The notes below the pieces were generated by a model, which was not told the origin of the DNA, did no database searches, and was given only the letters and a program-made list of their open reading frames with translations. DNA of 64,000 nucleotides from Algoriphagus lacus. Lineage in GTDB: Bacteria > Bacteroidota > Bacteroidia > Cytophagales > Cyclobacteriaceae. Positions 1 to 9,034 of this stretch are shown one piece after another. A program made the position numbers and the translations under genes. Where the stretch lies: contig NZ_QXML01000001.1 in assembly GCF_003583985.1 (NCBI RefSeq), positions 496,001 through 560,000 on the forward strand. The letters run 5' to 3'. Numbering within the stretch: the first letter of the stretch is position 1; every line of letters starts with the position of its first letter.

Positions 1-749
1 ACCTTTACATAATCCAGATTTTCACCGATCGCCAGTGCCGAGTTGGAAGGCAAAGTCCATGGTGTAGTCGTCCAGGCGAGGATATAGGTGTTGTCCTGAC
101 CTTTGAGTTTAAACTGCGCCGTTATGGAAGTGTCTTTTACATCCTTGTAAGTGCCTGGCTGATTTAGCTCGTGCGAGCTCAGGCCTGTACCCGCAGCGGG
201 AGAGTAAGGCTGAATTGTATAACCTTTGTAAAGCAGGCCTTTGTCATAGAGTTTTTTCAGCAGGTGCCAAAGCGACTCAATATAATTGGAGTCAAAGGTG
301 ATATAGGGATCATCCAGATCCACCCAATAGCCGATTTTCTCAGTCAGATCATCCCACTCATGCTTGAATCGCATGACTGTTTCCTTACATTTTTGATTGT
401 ACTCGGCAACGGAAATTTTCTTACCGATGTCTTCCTTGGTAATGCCTAATTCCTTTTCCACCTGGAGTTCAACTGGAAGACCATGCGTATCCCAGCCACC
501 TTTTCGCTTCACCTGAAATCCTCTCAGGGTCTTATATCGGCAGAAAATATCCTTTAGCGTCCGGGCCATCACGTGGTGAATGCCCGGTGTTCCGTTGGCT
601 GAAGGAGGACCTTCAAAAAAGGTAAAAGTCTCTGCTCCCTCCCGGTTGGCGATAGACTTTTCGAAAATCTGATTCTCTTTCCAATACTGAAGGATTGATT
701 CTCCGATATGCGGATAATCGACCTGCTTAAATTCCTGATACGTTTTCAC
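1..749 (-). CDS. ileS: Isoleucine--tRNA ligase, N-terminal part (cut by window edge)
   Basis: Charges tRNA-Ile in the cytoplasm. Only the first 249 or so codons are in the window; the gene runs off the left edge. The protein begins VKTYQEFKQVDYPHIG and shows the class I signature (GPPSANGTPGIHH, residues about 47-59, the HIGH-motif region) followed by GGWDTHGLP (about 84-92), both typical of the IleS catalytic core. The start is GTG at 747-749, preceded by an AGAAAGGA ribosome-binding-like stretch; no ATG in a sensible place was seen. The editing domain and KMSKS loop lie outside the window. It is transcribed divergently from the universal stress gene. Identity is secure; the exact start is slightly uncertain. 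Confidence 0.93.
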   Translation of the reverse strand, partial: MKTYQEFKQVDYPHIGESILQYWKENQIFEKSIANREGAETFTFFEGPPSANGTPGIHHVMARTLKDIFCRYKTLRGFQVKRKGGWDTHGLPVELQVEKELGITKEDIGKKISVAEYNQKCKETVMRFKHEWDDLTEKIGYWVDLDDPYITFDSNYIESLWHLLKKLYDKGLLYKGYTIQPYSPAAGTGLSSHELNQPGTYKDVKDTSITAQFKLKGQDNTYILAWTTTPWTLPSNSALAIGENLDYVK

Positions 750-1158
750 AATTTCCTTTCTAAAGGGCAAGTAGGTGAAGAATTGGGTTGGTTAATTGGC
801 CATCCCGCTCAAAACAAGGCACAAAGATAGAAGAAATGGGCTTTTGGGTGAGAATGAATTTTAAAATCAGTCGGAAAGGGATCAGTAATGTAAAATCTTT
901 GGGTACTTTTCTCGGGAATGGAAAAATTGGTTTTAGGGTTGAATGCCATTCCTAGGTTCTAATTTGAATCCTTAAATTGTTAAAATGGCTTAGGTTGTCT
1001 TGAGCTGAAGTTTTTCTGGGGGAATTCGTGAACGTAACCACTTTTGAAATTTCATAAAATCCCTGATTTTCTGATAATTATCATTGTTTGAGCCAATTTT
1101 TGACAACTCATTTCAAGTTCAAAAAGGGTAACTTCAGGTAACCAATTCACTCAAGGCT
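750..1158. other. Intergenic region between divergent ileS and the universal stress gene
   Basis: About 410 bp with no convincing ORF, tRNA or terminator. It must carry the promoters of two divergent genes. Several TTTG words occur, for example around 1086-1105, but no clean pair of Bacteroidota -33/-7 boxes was found. Confidence 0.5.
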
Positions 1159-1980
1159 ATGAAAACAGAATTGAACCTACTGTTGCTTACAGATTTTTCT
1201 GAAGTATCAGGATTTGCCGCAAGCTATGCCCTTCAAATAGCTAAAAAAACCAGGGGCAAGGTTGAGATCATGCATATCTTACAAACACCGGTTGATTGGG
1301 TAAAACTTCCAAAAGAACGGGAACACTTATATCCCGAAGTCCGAGATGAAATTGCGAAATCAAAAGCCAAGCTTTCTGATATGGTTTATGAATTCGAACA
1401 ATCAGGGATTAGTACTGTATCCACGTTGCTTTACAGTTTTGGCCCTGAAAATGTATTCGCCCATGTAAAGAATTCAAAGGCGGATTTGGTTGTGATGGGT
1501 TCACAGGGCAAAGGGGCTTCAAGAGGATTCATGCTAGGATCCAATGCCCAAAAAGTCCTCAGAAATGTAAAAAATCCCACCTTGGTAGTGAAAAAGAACC
1601 CTCTAAAACCAATCATCAGTAAAATCGGATTTTTGAGTACCCTGGAGCAAAATCAAATGGAGGCATTTGAAAAAATTAAAGCCATTGCCGAGTTACTAGA
1701 AGCCGAGTTGGATTTGGTCTTCATCAATACACCCTATAATTTTCTCGAAACAGAGGACTTGGAATACAAATATTCTTCAATGGGTTCAAAGAATTTCATG
1801 GCAATCAATGCTTTGAATATGGAAAAAGGGATTCTCTACTACACCAAAAAACATCATCCGGACCTGTTGGTCTTGGCCAAATCCGATAAGCCAGATCTGG
1901 TAAGGGTATTCAGTCCCAGCTTGACCGAAAATCTGGTTAGAGAACAAGATTTGCCAATTTTATCCATTCCGATAGAATAA
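1159..1980 (+). CDS. Universal stress protein, tandem UspA domains
   Basis: A 273-residue cytoplasmic protein with two Usp domains in tandem, a common length in Bacteroidota. The first domain (about 1-145) carries the ATP-binding pattern G-x2-G-x9-G-S in MGSQGKGASRGFMLGS (G114, G117, G127), so it probably binds ATP. The second domain (about 153-273) has the Usp fold pattern (HPDLLVLAKS, LPILSIPIE) but lacks that glycine motif, so it may be a non-binding partner half. Members of this family respond to starvation, hypoxia or stress, and the precise role is unknown. The gene stands alone between ileS and a lipoprotein gene. Confidence 0.88.
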   Translation: MKTELNLLLLTDFSEVSGFAASYALQIAKKTRGKVEIMHILQTPVDWVKLPKEREHLYPEVRDEIAKSKAKLSDMVYEFEQSGISTVSTLLYSFGPENVFAHVKNSKADLVVMGSQGKGASRGFMLGSNAQKVLRNVKNPTLVVKKNPLKPIISKIGFLSTLEQNQMEAFEKIKAIAELLEAELDLVFINTPYNFLETEDLEYKYSSMGSKNFMAINALNMEKGILYYTKKHHPDLLVLAKSDKPDLVRVFSPSLTENLVREQDLPILSIPIE

Positions 1981-2340
1981 AGGATTTAGGGTAATTGAAA
2001 TAGAAGTTGAAAATTTTGTCTTTTGTGCGCTTCCTTTAGTTGGAGTATAGCCAATTTATCAGAAAACCTTCATGCCCAGCTTCAGACAGTTTCCTTTTAC
2101 AAGTTGGAAAACGGAGGAAATCATCCAAACCAAATAAATGGAGGGATTCGCCTTTTTCATTTTTATATAATACCACCTACAGTAGAAAAAACATGTGTTA
2201 AGAAAATACGAATACCAGGTTAATTTTCAGATGGTTGAGATTGATTTTTTAATGAAATGGTAATGTGTTTACTGGTTTAGCCGTGGCCTGTTGCAGGTAA
2301 TTTCGGCTTCATTTTGTTTTAGACCATAACCGTAAAAGCG
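1981..2340. other. Intergenic region upstream of the choice-of-anchor-I lipoprotein
   Basis: About 360 bp. It can be read as a 66-codon frame (2023-2223) but the predicted peptide has no protein-like features, so it is not called. A weak -7-like TAATTTCG lies near 2299-2306 upstream of the next gene. Nothing else recognised. Confidence 0.4.
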
Positions 2341-3858
2341 ATGAGAAAAATTTATTTGCTGGGAGCCACTTTACTCCTTCTAGCGGGGTGTACTGAGCGT
2401 GTTGGAAAACTTGGCCCCATTACCACTTCATTTTCTGAAATTTCCAGTATCAAAATCGGTGGTACAACTGCCGCTGAAATCACCGCATTTGACCCTGCCA
2501 CAGACAAACTTTTTGTGGTAAATAATGATGGCGACTCAAGAGTCGATGTGATCGATTTCACTGATCCGGTGAATTTGGTTCAACTTGCACCTATTTCTAT
2601 TTCCACTTACGGCGGAGGTGTGAATTCCGTCGCGGTGAAAAATGGGAAACTTGCAATAGCAGTAGAAGGATTTGAAAAGACTGATCCTGGAGTAGTCTTG
2701 GTTTATGTTACTTCCAACCTGGATACTCCAGAAGCGATTATTCCTGTAGGAGCTCTCCCTGATATGGTCACCTTTACCCCGGATGGAAACCGGATCGTGA
2801 CTGCCAACGAAGGAGAACCAAACGACGATTATTCCATCGATCCTGAGGGATCCGTTTCCATTATTGATGTGAACAACGGTTACACTGTGACGACCTTGGG
2901 TTTTGGTTCTTTTACAACTCAATATCCAACCTTGAAAGCTAAAGGATTTAGAATCTTTGGCCCAGGGGCAACTTTTGCCCAGGACATTGAGCCTGAATAT
3001 GTAGCCATTGATGCCTCTTCTTCCTTTGCCTGGGTTACACTTCAGGAAAACAACGGGATGGCACGGGTGGACCTCAACCGAAAGGCCATTACAAACATCT
3101 TCCCTTTGGGATTGAAAGATCATTCAATGCCTGAAAATAAGCTGGACGTAAGTGATCGGGATGGAATTGCCGGTAATCTTCAAAACTGGCCTTTGCTTGC
3201 ATATTATTTACCCGATGCGATTTCATCTTTTGAGGTTGGTGGAAATACGTTTATTATTTCGGCAAACGAAGGCGATACAAGAGATTACGATACCTATGGA
3301 GAGGAAGAGCGAGTCAAGGATTTGGATTTGGATCCTACTTCATTTCCAAATGCAGTATTTCTTCAGGCTGACGTGAACCTTGGTAGATACACAGTGACTA
3401 CTTCTGCTGGTGATACCGACGGGGATGGAGATTTTGATGTGCTTTATGGAATTGGGGGAAGATCATTCTCGATCTGGAATGGCAGAAACGGTGAATTGGT
3501 ACGCGACTATTCAAACTTGGAAAGAGACCTCTTGATGGCAAATGCTTCGCTCTATGATGACGGTCGCAGCGATAACAAAGGTGTAGAGCCTGAAGCAATC
3601 GAAATCGGTCAAATCCGTGGTAAAAACGTGGTTTTTGTTGGATTGGAGCGTTCTGATGCGATTATGGTCTATGAACTCAACGGTGCTGCCGGATTGAAAT
3701 TCCTTCAGCTTTTGGATGGGGTAAAATCTATCGGTGATCCAGGCCACGATGCACCTGAAGGGTTGCTGTTTATTCCCGAATCAGATAGCCCTAACGGTCG
3801 GCCAATGTTGGTGGTGAGTTCTGAAGGTGATGGTAGAGTCACTGTATACATGAATTAA
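2341..3858 (+). CDS. Choice-of-anchor I family lipoprotein (beta-propeller-like)
   Basis: A 505-residue exported lipoprotein. The N-terminus has a lipobox signal (LLLLAGC, Cys17). The rest matches the choice-of-anchor I family: repeated beta-propeller-like blades (FDPATDKLFVVNND, LPDMVTFTPDGNRIVTANEGEP, GPEPEYVAID-like and FIISANEGDTRDYDTYGEE regions) and an acidic DTDGDGDFD stretch (about 360-368) that looks like a calcium-binding loop. Family members are surface or periplasmic proteins often found with extracellular phosphatases; biochemical activity is not established. A strong terminator follows directly, so it appears monocistronic. It sits before an Oar-like receptor and a secreted phosphodiesterase, suggesting a common nutrient-scavenging theme, which is inference. 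Confidence 0.85.
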   Translation: MRKIYLLGATLLLLAGCTERVGKLGPITTSFSEISSIKIGGTTAAEITAFDPATDKLFVVNNDGDSRVDVIDFTDPVNLVQLAPISISTYGGGVNSVAVKNGKLAIAVEGFEKTDPGVVLVYVTSNLDTPEAIIPVGALPDMVTFTPDGNRIVTANEGEPNDDYSIDPEGSVSIIDVNNGYTVTTLGFGSFTTQYPTLKAKGFRIFGPGATFAQDIEPEYVAIDASSSFAWVTLQENNGMARVDLNRKAITNIFPLGLKDHSMPENKLDVSDRDGIAGNLQNWPLLAYYLPDAISSFEVGGNTFIISANEGDTRDYDTYGEEERVKDLDLDPTSFPNAVFLQADVNLGRYTVTTSAGDTDGDGDFDVLYGIGGRSFSIWNGRNGELVRDYSNLERDLLMANASLYDDGRSDNKGVEPEAIEIGQIRGKNVVFVGLERSDAIMVYELNGAAGLKFLQLLDGVKSIGDPGHDAPEGLLFIPESDSPNGRPMLVVSSEGDGRVTVYMN

Positions 3859-3877
3859 TCTTTGGTTTAATAATTCC

Positions 3878-3905
3878 AAAAAAGTCGACGTGAGTCGGCT
3901 TTTTT
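3878..3905 (+). terminator. Rho-independent terminator after the choice-of-anchor I gene
   Basis: Stem AAAAAAGTCGAC / GTCGGCTTTTTT with one G-T pair and a 4-nt loop, running into a T-rich tail. Confidence 0.85.
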
Positions 3906-4133
3906 GTTTTTGGAATGCTTTATCAAATTTCTTCCTTCAATTTTTTGAGAAGTCCCTCCACAAAATGGATTGCAAGCTGACAATCTTAGTTTTTCCGGTT
4001 TGTATGGATGAAGCTGGCCAAACGGAATGGCTTTTTATAACCTGGTTTTTTTGAAGATTTCTTTCTTCGAGACCTAATACCCGGATTTATGAAATTGTTA
4101 TCTGGTTTAAGATTAAGTGAAGAAACATCTCAA

Positions 4134-4178
4134 TGTTAATTTTTAACAAATCTGCCCTAGAGTCCTAATCTAGTTTTG
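4134..4178 (+). promoter_or_regulatory. Palindrome plus -7 box upstream of the Oar-like receptor
   Basis: A perfect inverted repeat TGTTAA-TTT-TTAACA (4134-4148) lies upstream of TAGTTTTG (4171-4178), which matches the Bacteroidota -7 consensus TAnnTTTG. No good -33 TTTG is present at the usual distance. If transcription starts around 4182, the palindrome is centred near -41, where a class II activator would bind. This geometry is inferred, not shown. Confidence 0.45.
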
Positions 4179-4203
4179 AGCATTAATCAACCTGCTCAAT
4201 TCT

Positions 4204-7200
4204 ATGAGATTCAAAACTTTTACAACCTCCTTTTTGATGACCCTGATACTGGTTTTCTGTATCATGTTCGAGCAAAACACCTTTGCACAGGCAGTCAATG
4301 CGACTGTTTCAGGAAGGCTAACTGATCCGAGCGGTGAAATGCTCATCGGGGCCCAAATTTTGGTCAAAAATGAACTGACCGGATTTACAGCTTCCACTGT
4401 AAGTGGAGTAACCGGTAACTACTTAATCTCTCAGATTCCCCTAGGATCCAATTACTCGGTTACCGCTACATACCTGGGGTACAGTTCCAAAACATTCACC
4501 GGAATTTCTCTGAATCAGGGAGAGAGCATCAAACTTGACTTTGTGCTCAGCGAAACAGCGCAGGAGCTGAGCGAGGTGAGTGTCATGGCTAATTCAATTA
4601 CCAACAGCATCGAAAGGCTAGGTAGCTCAACCGCTGTTTCGGCAAAAGATATGGCTACTCTTCCGGTTAATGGCAGAAACTTCAATTCCTTGGTGGACCT
4701 TTCTCCGGTTTCGAATGGGAACAGCTTGTTAGGCCAGCTTTTTTCATCTACCAACTACACGATTGATGGCATGACTAACCGAAGTCCTCTCTCCAGTGGA
4801 TCGACCAATAGAGGACCATTCTCCATTTCGATGGAAGCGATTCGTGAATTTGAGGTAGTGACCAATGATTACGATGTAACCAATGGAAGAAGTGGAGGCG
4901 GGATTATCAGCGCGGTAACAAAGACTGGAACAAACCAAGTCTCGGGTTCTGCATTCTTCTTCAACCGTGCCGACTGGTTGGCCAGTAAATATGACATCCG
5001 AGGAAACGTGCGAAATAACGAGTTTGCGATTCAGCAGTACGGGATCACCTTGGGAGGACCAATAATTAAGGATAAACTTCACTATTTCATCGCCTACGAT
5101 GGTCAGCGTGATGCTCAGCCCTTGTTTATTGCGGACATTCAGACACCGGAGGACGAGGTGAGATTCAATCTTTCACAGGAATCCCTAGACCGTTATTTGC
5201 AGATTTCCAGATCCAAATATGGGGTAGCAGAATCCCCTCAAACCGGTAGTTTCGACAAGCTTAGATATTCCCATACCGCATTCGCGAGATTGGACTATCA
5301 GATCAATTCCAAAAACCTGCTTAGTGTAAGAAACAACTTCTCGTGGGATCTCAACAGCCAGGGTGTCAATGACAACACAACCATCAATTTGTATGAGGTA
5401 TATGGAGATCACCTCTCCAAGGCAAACAGCCTGATGGCTTCGCTGCGAACCGTTCTCTCCTCAAATTTGACCAATGAAATTAAGCTTCAATACCTCTATA
5501 CCCTGGACGATGGAAGACCTAGCGATCAGCTACCAAGTGAAAATATCCCAAGAGCAATTGTTCAGAATGTACAGTCACAGGTAAACGATCGTACTGTAAA
5601 CACAAATATTCAGCTTGGAGGACAGCGTTTTCTTCCGGAAAGGTTTGAATCACACGTCTATCAGTTGGTGAATAACCTTTACTACAATAGGGGAAGGACT
5701 AACTTTACCTTCGGGATGGACCTTTTATTGAATAATCTGACCTCCTTGGCAACCAGTGAATTCAATGGTAGATTTTTCTTCACTGGCCTGGACAATTTTG
5801 ATAATCTCCGTCCTTTCCGGTATGCCAGAGAAGTGGCCTTGGTTGATCCAACGGTTAAGCAAAACATATTTGGTGGGGGTATCTATGCACAATCTGATTC
5901 AGACTTAGGAAACGGAATGAGTTTGATTTTGGGCTTGAGAGGTGACTACACCTCCTATCAGAATGCTCCAAACTTTAATCAGGTTGTTTTTGATGAATTA
6001 GGATTGAGAACTGATGTGAAGACCGGTGGTTTTCAAATCCAGCCAAGATTCCAGTTTACCTGGGACATCAATGAAAAACAAACTGATATCCTGAGAGTAG
6101 GGGCTGGGATTTTTGGCTCTGCATTGAACAACTATACCGATGTCAACAACCTCCAGTTTGACGGTACAAAAATCGTTGCGGTCGACATAACCGGAGCGGC
6201 TGTCCCTACACCGGATTTTGTTTCTTACAGAAATGACCCTTCGACAGCACCTGGGGTGGATCTTTTAAATAAGCCAGGGGTCTCTCCAGTAACCACCATC
6301 AATATGAACAGTGAGGACTTGAAGGTCCCTACGGTTTACAAGGGCAACGTGATGTACAACAAAATCCTTAACAACAGGCTTCGAATCGGGGTAAATTTTA
6401 TAGCATCCTTAGCCAGAAACAATTACATGTATGTGGATCGAAATATGGTAGATCAGCCCTATTTCAGATTGGCTAATGAAGGGAATCGAGGTGTTTTTGT
6501 TCCCAGTGAGACGATAAGTACCACAAATGGAAATGCGGATTGGACGAAAGGCAGAAAGACAACAGAAATAGGCAGGGTACTGGAACTTGTCAGCGAAGGA
6601 AGGAACAATACTTACACTGGCATAGTAGATGCTAGTTACCGTTATTTCAAGGACGGACAGGTTACCTTGAGCTACACTTGGAATGACTCCAAAGACAATA
6701 CTTCTTTCAACGGTAACGTAGCCAACAGTGCCACACTTTTCCAGGCAGTAGTGGACGATCCCCGTGATCTTTCCCGCATGAGTTACTCAAATGGGCAGTT
6801 TCGAAACAAGGTGGTATTCTATGGTACCCTTCCTACTTTCAAAGGGATCACAGTAGGAGTTCGATATTCAGGTATCGGAGGTACCCGGTATTCTCTGGTG
6901 GTTAACGGAAATGTGAACGGTGACTTTGTAAACTCCAATGATCTGGCCTTTGTATTTGATCCAAATGCACCAGGAATGTCTGAGTCTATGGCCACCGCTA
7001 TGAGAGAAGTCCTCGCTAATCCAAACAACCTGGCCAAGGAGTATCTGCAAAACAGCTTAGGTCAAGTGGCAGAACGAAACGGAGGCGAGAATGGCTACTT
7101 CGGTTTTTGGGATCTTCGAGTAGCTAAAAAATTCTTCCTTAATAGTTCCAAAAGATCAGGTTTTGAATTGGGTGCGGATATTTTCAATGTAGCCAATATG

Positions 7201-7374
7201 CTGAACAAGGAGTGGGGAACTTCCAAAAATCTGGGTAACCAAAACCTGATGACTATTCGAAGCTTTGATCGGGTGAATCAGCAATATGTGTATCAGATCA
7301 ACCCAAATGTAGGCGTAGCCAATCCGGGTGGGACACCATTCCAAGTCCAGATTTCCGGTAGAATTTTCTTCTAA
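4204..7374 (+). CDS. Oar-like TonB-dependent outer-membrane receptor
   Basis: A 1056-residue outer-membrane protein with a signal peptide (about 1-28, ending TFAQA). Residues about 30-120 form a carboxypeptidase-regulatory-like beta-sandwich (ATVSGRLTDPSGEMLIGAQI), residues about 125-240 the plug (LPVNGRNFNSLVDLSPV, YTIDGMTNRSPL, GRSGGGIISAVTKTGTN), and the rest a beta-barrel ending in an aromatic residue (ISGRIFF). The wording GRSGGGxIxAVTKSGTN is typical of Oar-type receptors, which in Myxococcus and Bacteroidota move large substrates or assist secretion; the ligand cannot be told from sequence. No SusD-like partner follows. It is bracketed by its own promoter-like site and a strong terminator. 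Confidence 0.9.
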   Translation: MRFKTFTTSFLMTLILVFCIMFEQNTFAQAVNATVSGRLTDPSGEMLIGAQILVKNELTGFTASTVSGVTGNYLISQIPLGSNYSVTATYLGYSSKTFTGISLNQGESIKLDFVLSETAQELSEVSVMANSITNSIERLGSSTAVSAKDMATLPVNGRNFNSLVDLSPVSNGNSLLGQLFSSTNYTIDGMTNRSPLSSGSTNRGPFSISMEAIREFEVVTNDYDVTNGRSGGGIISAVTKTGTNQVSGSAFFFNRADWLASKYDIRGNVRNNEFAIQQYGITLGGPIIKDKLHYFIAYDGQRDAQPLFIADIQTPEDEVRFNLSQESLDRYLQISRSKYGVAESPQTGSFDKLRYSHTAFARLDYQINSKNLLSVRNNFSWDLNSQGVNDNTTINLYEVYGDHLSKANSLMASLRTVLSSNLTNEIKLQYLYTLDDGRPSDQLPSENIPRAIVQNVQSQVNDRTVNTNIQLGGQRFLPERFESHVYQLVNNLYYNRGRTNFTFGMDLLLNNLTSLATSEFNGRFFFTGLDNFDNLRPFRYAREVALVDPTVKQNIFGGGIYAQSDSDLGNGMSLILGLRGDYTSYQNAPNFNQVVFDELGLRTDVKTGGFQIQPRFQFTWDINEKQTDILRVGAGIFGSALNNYTDVNNLQFDGTKIVAVDITGAAVPTPDFVSYRNDPSTAPGVDLLNKPGVSPVTTINMNSEDLKVPTVYKGNVMYNKILNNRLRIGVNFIASLARNNYMYVDRNMVDQPYFRLANEGNRGVFVPSETISTTNGNADWTKGRKTTEIGRVLELVSEGRNNTYTGIVDASYRYFKDGQVTLSYTWNDSKDNTSFNGNVANSATLFQAVVDDPRDLSRMSYSNGQFRNKVVFYGTLPTFKGITVGVRYSGIGGTRYSLVVNGNVNGDFVNSNDLAFVFDPNAPGMSESMATAMREVLANPNNLAKEYLQNSLGQVAERNGGENGYFGFWDLRVAKKFFLNSSKRSGFELGADIFNVANMLNKEWGTSKNLGNQNLMTIRSFDRVNQQYVYQINPNVGVANPGGTPFQVQISGRIFF

Positions 7375-7385
7375 ACCAAGTTAAT

Positions 7386-7435
7386 AAAAATGGGCCCGGC
7401 CATTTCCCAAGGCAACACGGGCCCTTTTCTTTTTT
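7386..7435 (+). terminator. Rho-independent terminator after the Oar-like receptor
   Basis: Stem GGGCCCG (7392-7398) with CGGGCCC (7418-7424) and a 19-nt loop, followed by TTTTCTTTTTT. It separates the receptor from the phosphodiesterase gene. Confidence 0.8.
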
Positions 7436-7451
7436 CAAATCAAATTTTCCA

Positions 7452-8822
7452 ATGAACTATTTTAAAGTATTAATGATCGGTTTCTTAACCGTTGTTGTCC
7501 TGTTGTCTGGAGTAGGCGTTTCTTCGCCGAAGGCCCAAGACCGGCCCAGTCAACATGTAGTCTTGATTTCCATCGATGGATTTAGGCCGGATTTTTATTT
7601 GGATCATTCCTGGCCAGCCCCAAACCTTCAGGAAATGGCTTCGCAAGGTGCTAGGGCTGAAGGGGTGACGGGTGTTTTTCCTTCTGTCACTTACCCTTCT
7701 CATACGACAATTGTGACCGGTCGAACTCCTTCAGCTCATGGAATCTACTATAATGCTCCATTTGAGCCGAATGGACAAACCGGAAGATGGTATTGGGAAA
7801 CAGAAGAAATTAAAGTTCCAACGCTTTGGGATGCAGTAAAAAAGTCCGGATTGAAAAGCGCCAGTTTTATCTGGCCCGTGACTGTAGGAGCACCAATTGA
7901 TTACAACCTCCCTGAGTTTTGGAGTTTGGAGGAAGGATTTGGACGAATTGAACCCATGCGACAGGAGGAAAATCCCAAGGGACTTCTGGCAGAGCTGGAA
8001 GAACAAGTACTTGGAAAGCTCAACGAACGGACTTTCAACGGGGATTACCTGAACAGGGAAGATCGTATCGGAGAAATGGCAGGTTATGTATTGGAAACCT
8101 ATAAACCCAATTTGATTACCCTTCATTTGATTGCCACTGACCATTTTCAGCACGAAGAGGGAAGGGAAGGGCCAATGGTCCGGAAATCTCTTGCCGCGAC
8201 CGACCGGGCTATTGGGAAAATCATCGAAGCTGCCCAACGGGCAGGAATCTTAGATCAGACCACCATTATCGTCACAGGGGACCATGGCTTTGTAAATATC
8301 CACAGCTCACTCAGTCCAAATGTTTGGCTTGTCCAGGCAGGCCTGATGGAAAATAAACCTGATAGAGGCGATTGGAAAGCTACATTCCATACCAGTGGGG
8401 CTTCGGCATTTTTACATTTGAAAGATCCTAAGGATCAAAAAACGCTAGATGAAGTTAAAAGCATTTTGAACCAAGTACCAGAAAATCTGAAAAGTCTGTT
8501 TCGAGTAGTCGAGAAAGAAGAGCTGGCTTTTATTGGAGCTGATCCGAACGCTGCCTTGGCCTTGGCACCAATTCGGGGAATCTCTTTTTCATCCAGTAGT
8601 CAGGGAGATGTCCTGAAACCTGCCACCGGAGGCACTCATGGGTTTTTTCCTGATTTTGATGAGATCGAAACTGGATTTATTGCTTGGGGAGCGGGAATCA
8701 ATACGAATGTAGAGATTCAGGAAATGAAATTGGTGGATGTGGTAGCTGTGGTGGATTACCTTTTGGATCTGAAAATGGAACTGCCTGAAAGTACCCTGTA
8801 TCCAGGAATAAAAAGTAAATAA
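7452..8822 (+). CDS. Secreted type I phosphodiesterase / nucleotide pyrophosphatase (ENPP-like)
   Basis: A 456-residue alkaline-phosphatase-superfamily enzyme, probably hydrolysing nucleotide or phosphodiester bonds outside the cytoplasm. A signal peptide spans about 1-29. The two-metal site residues are visible: Asp42 in SIDGFRPD, the nucleophile Thr80 in FPSVTYPSHTTIVTG, then IATDHFQHEEG, TGDHGFV and a late GTHGFFPD histidine. Length and motif order fit the bacterial NPP/ENPP family. It starts about 77 bp after the receptor gene but behind that gene's terminator, and its own terminator follows at 8841-8868. The substrate is unknown; a role in scavenging phosphate from nucleotides is plausible given the neighbours. 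Confidence 0.88.
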   Translation: MNYFKVLMIGFLTVVVLLSGVGVSSPKAQDRPSQHVVLISIDGFRPDFYLDHSWPAPNLQEMASQGARAEGVTGVFPSVTYPSHTTIVTGRTPSAHGIYYNAPFEPNGQTGRWYWETEEIKVPTLWDAVKKSGLKSASFIWPVTVGAPIDYNLPEFWSLEEGFGRIEPMRQEENPKGLLAELEEQVLGKLNERTFNGDYLNREDRIGEMAGYVLETYKPNLITLHLIATDHFQHEEGREGPMVRKSLAATDRAIGKIIEAAQRAGILDQTTIIVTGDHGFVNIHSSLSPNVWLVQAGLMENKPDRGDWKATFHTSGASAFLHLKDPKDQKTLDEVKSILNQVPENLKSLFRVVEKEELAFIGADPNAALALAPIRGISFSSSSQGDVLKPATGGTHGFFPDFDEIETGFIAWGAGINTNVEIQEMKLVDVVAVVDYLLDLKMELPESTLYPGIKSK

Positions 8823-8840
8823 TTGCCTCAGGATGGAAAG

Positions 8841-8868
8841 CCGGTCGATTTTTTCGACCGGGTTTTTT
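8841..8868 (+). terminator. Rho-independent terminator after the phosphodiesterase gene
   Basis: Perfect stem CCGGTCGA / TCGACCGG with a short T loop, then a six-T run. Confidence 0.88.
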
Positions 8869-8994
8869 AACCCGGACTTTGATTAGAATTAGTTGCAGCC
8901 AGTCCAGATAGCTCATTAGGAAGGCTTAAAATGCAGGTAAATCAGTCACTTTGGATAGACATTTGAATCCAAAATGGAATGAACCGACTGATTT

Positions 8995-9018
8995 TTAACA
9001 GTTCAAGTCTGCTGTTAA
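8995..9018. promoter_or_regulatory. Inverted repeat TTAACAG-N10-CTGTTAA
   Basis: A perfect 7-bp inverted repeat in the spacer between the phosphodiesterase gene and the convergent Crp/Fnr gene. The half site resembles that at 4134-4148. No gene starts just downstream on either strand, so it may be a chance AT-rich palindrome. Confidence 0.25.
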
Positions 9019-9034
9019 TTTTCTAATTAAAAGT

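Larger units (their letters stand above)
3859..4203. other. 345-bp region upstream of the Oar-like receptor
   Basis: Contains the terminator at 3878-3905, then about 230 bp with no recognisable gene, then the promoter-like elements listed at 4134-4178. No RNA gene seen. Confidence 0.5.

Noticed and set aside
2023..2223. 66-codon frame after the universal stress gene
   Set aside because: No ribosome-binding or promoter signal and no protein-like features; read as intergenic.
8995..9018. TTAACAG inverted repeat as an operator
   Set aside because: It lies between convergent genes with no start site nearby, so a regulatory role is not argued; only listed as a low-confidence site.
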